This document shows positions 42,692-53,160 of a DNA stretch of 64,000 nucleotides, in pieces. The notes below the pieces were generated by a model that ran no database searches, had not been told where the DNA came from, and worked only from the letters and a program-made list of their open reading frames with translations. The stretch spans positions 295,502,167-295,566,166 of the forward strand of contig CM041779.1 in NCBI GenBank assembly GCA_023374045.1, in the 5' to 3' direction. How positions within the stretch are numbered: position 1 is the first letter of the stretch; every line of letters starts with the position of its first letter. Both the position numbers and the translations under genes were made by a program. This stretch comes from Limonium bicolor. Its lineage: Eukaryota > Streptophyta > Magnoliopsida > Caryophyllales > Plumbaginaceae.

Positions 42692-45472
42692 GGTTTTACA
42701 GTTTGACAGTTTTGACTGATTTCTGTTGAGTGAGTTTCTGAGGTGATAACACCATACTTTTGAGCTGTTTTGAGTCCAACCTTTTTCCAATGCAAGCAGC
42801 GAATGGTGTGATAGCTCGAAAAGTTGGAAACCAATCAGTAAACCGAAATCAAGGAGTGGGGAAGGGATGAACAAATGATGTTACAGTTTTCTTGCCTTTC
42901 TGTTTCAGATTTTGTAGAGTTGTTTCTGTGTCTGTAACAGATTGAAATGAAGTTGTAAAAACACCATGAAGTGAGTGACTAAACAGATGAGAAAAGAGGG
43001 AGTGAAACAGAAAGCAAATCGTGAAAAGAGGAACAAAACAGAAGGGGAAAGATTTAGCAAACTTAATGCATCAGTTCTGGTTGTTCTGAGATGAATAATT
43101 TCCTGTACAGATCTGTTACAGAGGCATACTAAGGATGGGATTTAGTGGAAGGGTGATGCAGACTTAAATCTATTAATCTGTAGTGAGGAAATGGTAGGAT
43201 GGTGAGTTGAGTTGTGAAAGGAATAAGATGTACATCTATATATGTGAGCGATAATAAAACAAATATGAACAACCTTGGGTTATATTTTACCACAAGGTTT
43301 TTGGTGTTATAAAAATTAAATACCTACAATATATATAAGTTATGTGGTAGTTTCATGAGTAATGAAAGTATATAATAATGGAGCCCGAATGTGACACATG
43401 TGTATATTATTTTCGATACATTCCTAAGTAGCCAAGCCACATGTAATAAAGTCTAGTGACACATAAAATATCGTACCATATAACATTATGGAAAAGATGT
43501 AACACAAATAATATTATGTGACTAGGGATATAGTTATTCAAGCTGTTATGCTAAATGCATACATACATAATAAAAACGTACCAAGAAATAAAGTTATACA
43601 TATAACTATAACGACATAAAATACTAAGGTTAGTATAGGACCTTGGTTTGATAAATAAACCCTAGTGAAGTATCGTAAGGGTATAACGTAAGTTTTCATG
43701 CTTTAATGTAAACCGAAAATTAACTCTCACAACGAGTAAGGGGTCATCAAATATTAATAACGATACTTTAACCAGTAACAAATGCTAAGTCTGGGGACAT
43801 AGTACTGGAATTTCAAAAGTTATTCAGAAATACCGAATTGTGCTGTCATGTGGATTGACGCTTAGTGTTCCTTGTATTACTAGATCGCATTTCCGACGTA
43901 CGCGCTCGAAAGCTCTAGTGGTCTGCACTGCACGAATCTAGACTACGGTGTACGGTATGTAAAGGGATTTGATCCGGTTGTCCTGAGGAATTCCTCGGGC
44001 TCGGATTTGTTTGATGAATAACTTGTGTGAATGTATGTATGTGATGTATGTATGTGATGTATGTGTATGATGTGTGTTTATGTTCATTGCATTATTTACT
44101 TATGCGCGAACGTCCTACGGGACTAATATTACGTCGACTATAGATCGACTTATATAAAACTACATATGCGAAATGTGTGTTGTGACCACTGTTGTCTGAC
44201 CTAATGCGCTAAGTATTACAAGTATGTATTTATAACCTAAGTAAAATACTTAGGAACGGGACACGACATTGTCGGTCTCTAGAGATTTGACTCAAACGTG
44301 AATGTTACCTAGAATAATTCTAGGCACGCGTAAGACCCATAGGGCAGCCAACAAATTAAGTGATGTACTCCATAACTAAAACTGTAACTGACTATCTAAC
44401 CAACAAGCCAACAGTGGAGTGTGAATGAATGTGATGATGTACCTTAATCTAGACAGTCATTGGCTGCTGGTCGCGCGTAGAGATCTCTTGGGTTATCCCA
44501 TATTGGGTTTTCCCTAGTTAAATCCTGTTCGAGCCTAGATAGATCGTCAGGCGGAGTGTGCTACCGTTGGCACCAGGCCCTTGGCCACCTAAATGGACGC
44601 CTCTACAAAGGCAAAGTGAAGAGCCCAGAGTCTTCGGATGATCAGGGCAGTGAGCACCTTGTGTGTACGTGGGACTACAGTCCAAGTGAATATAATTCGG
44701 GTTGTCCTAACTGACTCCCAACAGTGCTAACCAAAACTAATAATATGTGAGGGCCCGGGGGGCCGAATGTTGTACTGTGCTAACTAAAATTAATGATATG
44801 TGAAGGCCGGAGGCCCGAGTGATGTACTATGTGATGATGTTAACATACGATGAATGAGTTCTCAACACCATTGTATTGTATGATGTATGACAGTAATGTG
44901 AATATCCATATATGACTGTTTGGATTGGATGAATGATATATACTCATGCATGTTGTTACAGTATTTATCATATCTGTAAAATGACAAAGCATGAAATCAA
45001 TCTAATATCAAGACGGTTAAAAATGACAAGTGACCAATAGGGTCCAGATCCGGCATACTCAGCGTCTATCGCTGATGCTACACTTATTGTGCAGGTTGTT
45101 GAACACGTTGAAGCCGAAGTGCGGGATTGGGTAGTTAGGACATTATGATTTTGGATTCACCGTTCATACCTCGTTATGTATTAAATGATTCCACTGGAAA
45201 GGGGTTGTAAGAGTTGGACTATGTTTAGATGCTCACAGTAGTTGTGCTGTTGATATTTAGATAGAAATGTAGGAGGTATCTCGTTGTCACTGCGGATTGT
45301 ATTTTAAGTTTTAATTTTGTTAAGATGTTGTACTGCTACATCACTCGTATGGGCGAGTGGTGGCAAGTAACACCCATGTGAGTTCTATTACTGTAATTAC
45401 TTCCGCTGTGAGACGCCTTTATTTCCTGTTCACGTGAGCGACTATTACGAATTTGTTATGAGGGGTGTTACA
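42692..45472 (+). repeat. 5' LTR (3' part) of the giant element
   Basis: Matches 54336-57107. It contains conserved U3/R/U5 hairpins: CCTGAGG...CCTCGGG near 43982, TCAGCG-TCTAT-CGCTGA near 45059-45075, and CTCG-TATGGG-CGAG near 45345. It ends GGGGTGTTACA at 45472. Confidence 0.85.
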
Positions 45473-45476
45473 AAAG

Positions 45477-45504
45477 TGGTATCAGAGCGGAGTACCGCTC
45501 TGAT
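45477..45504 (+). promoter_or_regulatory. Primer-binding site embedded in a perfect stem-loop
   Basis: TGGTATCAGAGCGG (45477-45490) matches the initiator Met-tRNA complement over its first 12 bases. Bases 45481-45504 form a hairpin with 10-bp arms ATCAGAGCGG / CCGCTCTGAT and loop AGTA, covering 8 of those 12 primer-site bases. The same structure is present at 61088-61111. Confidence 0.85.
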
Positions 45505-46522
45505 GACGAGATACTAGGTTAAGACAGTGAGCTTAGGATTTGGGAAAATTGGGAAACGTTTGTGAGGTACGAAACGTCTGTGTCTTAATGAAATTATGTG
45601 TTGGCAGAGCCTTTGGCCTGCATGTGTTAGCCCTTGGGGCACACAAATGAGTTGATTGTATTATGGTGCGTTATTGAGAAGACGAACGGTAATACCGACA
45701 TCTAGCGGTGGCGTGAGCCAGGAAGCTGGCCAAGGGCTTAAAGGCTCGGGAATATTACCCCTGTTAAGGACCAGCTGGGAGCTCAGCCAGGAGGAAACAC
45801 AAACGTCATGAATACGTTGGCGACAGTCCACTTTCAGGAGGAAGTCCAGTACGAACTACCGCCGACAGTACCCCTCCCGCCACAACCCAATGAATATAAT
45901 ACGATTGAGAAATATAATCCCCGAATATAGGGAAGAGGGCTACCAAAGCCCGAGAGACCGTCCAAACATTCTCACAGTGAATAATAATTTCTGCTCCTGT
46001 AACATTAACACAACCTCAATGTCATACCTCCATTGATGACCAAGCACTGTATCAATAGGCACTGCCAGAGGCGAACGCCACTACTACTATAACGTCGTGG
46101 AAAGGGTCACCCAAGAACATCGGGGCAAGCGGACCGGGAGCACTAGGAACTCCGCGAGACCGTCGCCCGTAATGGGACCTTTAACCACCCAACTGTAAAA
46201 GAAATCATCTTGAGAACGTGGAGGAACTTTGTGAGAATACCGCCCTGTTATGTTTAAACTTCAATCCTAAACTTGTGTGCACACAATACAGTGACACTAG
46301 AACCCTGTCGTGGCGGTACCTGTAGGGAAACGAAGTCCAGACGTTTACGCTATTATAAATCTAATGTGATGGAGGACTTGATTATTCTAATGACAATGTG
46401 GTCAGGAAAATTTCCCAAATCCAAATATTTTTTTTTTATGAACAACCTTTCTAACAGTACTTAAATAACCAATGCAGCAGTGAGGCAAACAAGTCGGAAA
46501 CCGACAACTCTACTTGCATGGT

Positions 46523-46600
46523 GCGCTTGCAACTGCAAGCGCTGATTTGAACAATAACCTAACAATTTCATCAACCCCGCGCACTTGCCACTGCAAGTGC
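46523..46600 (+). repeat. Pair of perfect stem-loops with compensatory changes
   Basis: First: GCGCTTGC-AACT-GCAAGCGC (46523-46542). Second: GCACTTGC-CACT-GCAAGTGC (46581-46600). The third base pair is G-C in one and A-T in the other, so pairing is kept. Related but less perfect stem-loops recur in the second element at 63011-63032 and 63069-63088. Confidence 0.75.
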
Positions 46601-49600
46601 TGCAAACAATTACAACTGCAGTTACCACTGCTATCATCGTTACAACGAATACTATAAACTATGTAGACCTATGGTACCACACCATGGCTACCAATAATCA
46701 CCAAACAATTGCACACCTCTAATATAAACTACAGAACTACAATTGTTGCAATAAACCACTAAGATACGAGGCCTACAACCTCTGAGGGGACCGACGAGTC
46801 CGATTAACGCGATAAAAGGGGCACACCAGCCCATAACAAATTATAACTACTAAACGAGAACGAATGCAATGACACAAGCTAAGAACCAAGATAACATAAT
46901 TTAATCATCAAAGCATTCAATGGCTGAATTGGAAGTGGACGGTGAAACCTGATTCCCGGGGATCAAGGGAAAACCAACCACAAATTGGGGTGAAAGGCTA
47001 GTGCAACACTGGTGCTGATCACACCAGAGTCGTATGACTCCTGAAACTCTTTACTAGTTGCCAACATTAATTATAGTAAGGATAAACAAAACTGCAGTAT
47101 CCTAGTTAAAAACAACTAGCAAAGGGAACTCGTGAATAACAGTTACGTTGTATATATATATTAAATCATACAAATAGAACTATGAAGAGAATACAATCGT
47201 ATAACGATCGCTGCCATACAGTTTCCAACTATACCGTATGCGCAGTACTTATATTTATTCACTTACACTTATATCTCATGAATTATTCTCTTATATCTTA
47301 TGTCACGTTTTCACCATCATCTTAATGTAAGACGAATACTTGATTGGATGCATTCTATTATGCAACTTATATTAAGAACCTTATCTTAATATCTTGTCAC
47401 ATTTCAGGGCATATATTTATAATTCCTAAGGTCTATTTTATATTAACCTTGGGTTATAAACTCCATTATCTCGTTGAATATTATAACCCATACCTTTAAT
47501 AAAAACAATATTATTGCCGAAAGGCATATACATCAAAATTCCTATTTCCATCAACTCCTAATACTTTTCTATTATTTCAGTATTGCCACATATTTAATAA
47601 AATATTATACATCATGCGTATAACATTTCAACCTTGTAATAAATGTAACTTATAGTTCACTAACTATATGTACGTATACGCCAACCTGTGATGAACACAA
47701 GACAGTTGGTAAAACGTAGCAGTCCACAGACGGACCAAGAGTGAAAGGAACAATTCTACCGTAATACGGACATTACCAATACCTTCGCAACAATGAACGC
47801 GAACCAACACTGAACACATGAATGATTACCACCTCTGAGCACTACCTTTACCAAGGAGTGCCATGTATGATTATGTACAATTAATAGTGATCAACGTCAA
47901 GATTAAGTTCTATATGTATTATCAATATCATACCGATTATGAAACAAGTCCTAAGTAGAAGAATGGCTACCGCCATTGGCGTCCCGCCATGTAAAGAAGA
48001 TGATAAGTATCAATTTATGTTAAAGACATGTCGTTCACTACTGTGACGACTGTCAGTGATGAATGAACGAGTAGATTGAATCAACGACAACCACCTAAAT
48101 CGATATTACAAAACACACAAACCAAACGCTAAATAGCGTAAATAAACAAGTACCTAGTGTACAAATAAGGGGCATAAACTCAGGAGACGGGAATACCGAC
48201 TTCAATTACCTTTCAAGGCTATTAATAACGTAACATGTCTAAGTAATATAATGAAGCAAGGAGCTACAGTACATACCGTAAGCAATGTAAATAACAATGA
48301 TGAACTACTAACAGGCGCCAAACCGCACACTTGAAAGATAAATAACTACAGTTACAAGTAACTAGCACCAAACAATAAGTAACAACAAAGACATTACTCA
48401 CTGGCTGAATACCAGGAGTATATACCAGCATGTAATGCTAAGCACTAATAGCGATAAATGTTTAGTCCTAATGGACAAACCTAATCTTATGAGAAATAGC
48501 ATACCCTTGTGGATGCAGTACCATCAATGAGAATAGTGGAAAGATGAAGAGCCAAGTTGCTCAAGCAATCATGCAATCTACAATACACCCAATTAAACGG
48601 GAGAGGAAACGTATAAATACCCAAGTATGAGAACTTACCCTACGCCGTATCGGGAAGCATAGGTAAGATATGATAATGATTAAAACTGGAGGAAAGAATT
48701 ATGTATATACTCATGGAGATCGAGATAGGAGAACTGACATTGCTACCTCAACACCTATATTACATAAACGATTGCAACCATACAGACGAATCAACGTTTA
48801 ACGTTCAACTGGTTAGCAACCAAGTGCTACCACTAAAATGTTACTAAGGACATGAGTCCAGGGAACAAAAATAATGTTCCAACCACCTTACCACCATATC
48901 GCTAGAACATTAGAATCTACGACAAGATAACCAACATTGCGAACCAATCAACATCGGACTACAACAAGGACATCCATCGAAAGGGAGATTGACAATAGAA
49001 TACTTCACAATAATCATGTGACGGACGCTACCAGTTTACTAAACGAGACATGGGACGACCGCACTCCGATAGGAGCATGTGGGCCTGACAGACTTAATTA
49101 TAGGTTAGTCAGGTAAGTAGTAATGTATCAGTATGGTACCCCATGCATGTAGACAAGTAGTGTTAGAAACACGAGAAGTAGTCAACTCCGTACTACGGAC
49201 AGTGATGCAGATCACCTCGAAGATGGACGAGAAGAGCCGCAGTTAACCAACGGGCTAGAGAAACCAAGAACCTACAACACAGAGTAGCGGTCAACACACA
49301 GTAAAGACAAGGAGACCCTTCGAAGATGACGAGGCAGATGACAGAAACAAGAAACCACTATATGGACGAATAATACGTAGAACCCTCATAAGGATCATGC
49401 AAGTTCTTGCAATCCAGAGGAAATCTACCAGATAATGTAAACATAAACGCGTAACTACGCAATGATGAGAGACAAGCTAAATGCTAGCAGATACCTTAGG
49501 AAGGAATAATGGACTTGGAATGTACCACTCACATGATGATTCGCTCATCTTATCTGTTTGACTCTTTAGATATTAGCTGCTGAGAGTTTACGCCTCTGCA

Positions 49601-50188
49601 CTCTGTAGGACTGAGTGTTTTGGTATTGCACTTGTGCAGTTATTAATCTAGTAGAAATACAGAAAGATGCAATGGAATCAACAAGAGTGTGGTATCAAAG
49701 AACTACAACAGTGTATTACTCTGGAACAAAACCACCAGGAGACACGGATGACAATCATCATCTACGTGGACATGTAGGCTGGTACGTCTTGGTATTACAA
49801 AGACAAGTGCAAAGAGCACCAAGTACTAACAGAGCCATTCATTATACCTCAACTGATATCGGTGGGAGAAGAACACAATGTATGTTAGTGATCCAAATAA
49901 GAGGATACACAGTGAAAAAATTGAGCCTATGTTCATGGGTCTACACCTCATACAGAGCGAGTGGGCCCATTAGAACGAACTTGGGAGAGAGCACAAATAC
50001 GTGCCTCACCCTTTATATATTTAAGAGCCGAAGGGCTAGAGTCATACCCGTCTCTCTGATATGAGAATAATCTACTCCAAAGGTGAAAACACCACATGAG
50101 AGTTAGAGAACTCTATGAGAACCAAGTATCCAGCGCTCCTTGTGGAGCGGCTGTCGAATACTTGTGGGGTACGGGGGTAACCCTTTTT

Positions 50189-50206
50189 AAGGGGGTAGAG
50201 CCTCTT
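50189..50206 (+). promoter_or_regulatory. Extra polypurine-tract-like site
   Basis: CTTTTTAAGGGGGTAGAG, nearly the same as the true polypurine tract 596 bp further on. It could be a remnant of an older internal/LTR junction. Confidence 0.45.
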
Positions 50207-50264
50207 GGCTGTGCACATGTTTGCACTAAATTCTGTTAGTTTGTATGGGTCGACATAGTTTTGG

Positions 50265-50349
50265 GTATGCAGGGCATACGATGTTGATTGTTGGACGTTT
50301 GTGATGTGTTTGTTCATTTTGTTGGTGTTGTTTGGTACGCGGGGCGTAC
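50265..50349 (+). repeat. Second pair of perfect stem-loops with compensatory changes
   Basis: GTATGC-AGG-GCATAC (50265-50279) and GTACGC-GGG-GCGTAC (50335-50349), 70 bp apart. The fourth base pair is T-A in one and C-G in the other. Confidence 0.75.
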
Positions 50350-50784
50350 GTGGTTGATTTGTTGTGTGAAATGTGCACTTGTTGTATGTATCTTATGAAA
50401 TACTTCTTGAAATGATGTATCTACATCCATGAACGTAGTACTGTTCCTTATGATATGCGGGATATATATATTTATAATACTTTGTAGATTGATTACACAT
50501 GGTATAGTCTGGATACAAAATAAATCCTTAGATATGGAATGTGGAATGCCAATATGGTATGACACCTCGGGGAGGTTGTCAGGATTGGTAGAACTGATAG
50601 GAAATGATGGTGCTGATGGATCACCTATATCCATATATGTTTGAATTAACGCCACAATTGAGGGCTATGTGCGGTATTAGCACAATACGATGTGTAAACG
50701 ATATATCACATAGATATACATTATGGGATTATATGGGTAGTCATTAATACACCTATCTAAGTAAAGCAACTTCGGGACGAAGTC

Positions 50785-50802
50785 TTTTTAAGGGGGGTAG
50801 AT
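50785..50802 (+). promoter_or_regulatory. Polypurine tract of the giant element
   Basis: TTTTTAAGGGGGGTAGAT directly before the LTR start TGAAATACCCC at 50803. Confidence 0.75.
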
Positions 50803-51435
50803 TGAAATACCCCTAAGTAATTAAATATTGCTTAAGTATATAATTAATTAAATTAACGCCAACCATGCTTTAAAAATAAGTCGAACGCAACAAAGTTTTC
50901 AGGAAGCCAAATGTATGTGCATTGTTTTGTGAATAATAACCAATAGTGCAAAAAATATATATGATAACATTAGCCACTTAATCAAACCTATGGTCAATAT
51001 ATTTCCTTGACCTGGCTAATATGTATTCCGCCAGTTTAAGACTGGTAACCGGGCACGATAACGTTCTCGATTATAATTATGTGTGACTCATATGCTTACC
51101 TTATTGAAGTAAGTTCATAACACCTTAATACATTAATATAAACAATCAAGCATGTAATAACTTGCGAACAAACGAACAGTTTAATATTACCATACTTATG
51201 TACATACAGATATATATGTACATATACACAACGTTACAAGATTATAACGTTGTACATGTAACTAAAACGCGACAAATAAAATAGTCATAACCGTATATGG
51301 GTAAAATTAAAAACGTGACATAACGAAATAGTAGTATATATATATGTACATACAACTGCTAACGTGACATGTTAATACAAGTCACTTATATGCAATAAAT
51401 AGGCATAACAAGGCTGAAAAAAATAAAAGAGCAAC

Positions 51436-51511
51436 TATGCTCTAGCCGGGATTCGAACCCGAGACCTCTCGTACCTATCCTAAACCTTAACCGGTCGAGC
51501 TGAGCTCGTTT
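51436..51511 (-). other. tRNA-like sequence with A-box and B-box
   Basis: The minus strand reads GAGCTCAGCTCGACCGGTTA (A-box-like) then GGTCTCGGGTTCGAATCCCG, containing a perfect B-box GGTTCGAATCC, about 45 bases apart. A T-rich run follows. No full cloverleaf forms (no acceptor pairing that I can draw), so this is a tRNA-derived or SINE-head sequence inside the LTR rather than a tRNA gene. Confidence 0.6.
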
Positions 51512-53024
51512 TCAGTATAATCCACCCACGAATTATACTTAGTAGTCACTATGCTGAAATTACAGAAATGAGAGAGTAACTCTCGACATTTCTCTCTGAA
51601 TTCAGTAACTCCAAAGCATAATATCGCTTCAACCTCCATACGACAGGCCGACAATTCTTCAGTATTGATGCATTCCCATACAACAGAAAGGATTATTCTT
51701 TCAAGTGCCCATCACTCTTGGGACTTCCCACGCAAGGCTTTCCCACAGACCAACACACTAGCACGTTATATCAGTCTCCTTCCTCTTCTACCTTCTGTAC
51801 CTTCACCTTCTCCAATTCCACCGAGAGCTGCCACACCTCCATGGCTACTGCCCAGTAGATTGGTAAGTTCTCAGTTTTCAAACCGTGCTCTGTTTCCTTG
51901 CTATGAATACCTTGTCTACATGAACTAAACCGTGAACGTCTTCACCCAGCAACCAAGACCAAACTGGGAGTAAATCAGTGGAAAGTTCCGGTTGAAGACA
52001 GAGAAGGAAGGGAAGCTAGCCTTCTGTTTTCTCAAGGTAAAACCGCATGGAAACCAACCTGGATTCCTTCTCCATTTCAGTACTAACCCAGCATGCTCTA
52101 AGCTTTTGCTCTCTGTTTTTCTCTCGTGATCCTCACTGCATTTTCTCCACGGTAATACCGGTCATAGTCATAGCAAATTCTGAACTCTTCTTTTCTTCCC
52201 TTCTGTTTTCTCAAGAAGACAGTAGGTAGTACTCAGCTTGGGAAAGAGCAAGATCAAGTAAGCTTCACTTACGGTGCCACTCACGCCGAAAAAAAAACAA
52301 GGTAGATAACATGTCTATCCTAGATCTGCTCCAACCCGTGCATTTCACTCTGTGTTATTACGAGTTAATCTCAGAGCGTTTTTCCCCAGCTGAAGTCAAG
52401 TGATCTAGAACACTGGAAACTGCATCTGAACTGAGTACCGCAACAGAGAACTGGCTCAAACTCAGAGAGAAAGGAGGAATTTAAGGTATAGCACTCCTGA
52501 GTTAACCAAAGTTTTATCTGTATACGCTTCTGAGAAATAAGCTTAGTAGAAGTAACTAGTAATTCCTGATGCATGAACAAATTCTAAACTTACAATAAAT
52601 CAGAGAAACAGAAAGGTCAGATTTATCAAAACTGATAAGCATGCAAGTCTGTAACAGGTAGCCTCGGTATATTTTGTGTGCTCTTAAACTACTAATACGT
52701 TACTATCTTATGAGTGTACACGACCAAGATAAACGTAAGAGTGTTAAGGAAAGAAGTAAAAACAGATAACAACCCAAGAAAAGAAAACAAACAGAAAACA
52801 AATGTGACAGTTCTGGGTTGTTTCTGGTGTAGTTATTAACCGAGAAAAGGAAAAAAAAACTGTGTTTGAGTATCTACTTTGCAGAAGGAGCGAGATGGTA
52901 GTGAGAGCTAGATTAGGAACCTAAAACTCAGTCAAAAACATGACTATCTATATTATTAATGGAGGGAAACTGAAAAGAAAAACCAGAACTAAGGATTTTC
53001 AGAAAAACAGAAGAAGTTTATCGA

Positions 53025-53160
53025 TTTTGAAGTTTCTGTCAAATTTGAAGTTCCTGTTGGTTTTGAAGTTCCTGTTAAATATCAGTTTTAAAGTTCCTGT
53101 TAGTTTGGAGTTCCTGTCAATTTTGAAATCCCTGTTAGTTTTGAAGTTTCTGTAATGATG
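53025..53160 (+). repeat. Degenerate minisatellite (about 20-bp unit)
   Basis: Around seven copies of a unit close to TTTTGAAGTTCCTGTTAGT in the 3' LTR. The corresponding part of the 5' LTR is in the assembly gap. Confidence 0.7.

Larger units (their letters stand above)
45505..50784 (+). other. Non-coding internal region of the giant element
   Basis: No intact gag or pol. A weak gag trace is seen near 45770-45900 (PPQPNEYN). Several stretches match the internal DNA of the second element: stem-loop block 46500-46620 with 63000-63090; 48400-48560 with 63325-63480; 48965-49175 with 63795-64000. Open frames at 46273-46464, 49615-50064 and 50072-50655 have no family signature. Paired stem-loops are listed separately. 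Confidence 0.6.

Noticed and set aside
42181..42874. Two minus-strand frames of over 200 codons
   Set aside because: They are open only because they cross the N gap.
45497..45560. Possible hammerhead ribozyme (CTGATGA followed at a distance by GAAA)
   Set aside because: The core words occur, but no helix II can be drawn between them and there is no helix III/cleavage triplet in the right place. The CTGATGA is explained by the hairpin arm next to the primer-binding site.
46780..46815. GGACCGACGAGTCC resembling a hammerhead core
   Set aside because: It is a short inverted repeat without a GAAA strand or cleavage site in context.
49615..50655. Frames of 149, 81 and 113 codons in the giant element
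   Set aside because: No retroelement or host motif; overlapping on both strands with irregular codon content.
51436..51511. A functional tRNA gene
   Set aside because: A- and B-box-like sequences are present, but I could not form acceptor and anticodon stems. It is kept only as a tRNA-like sequence.
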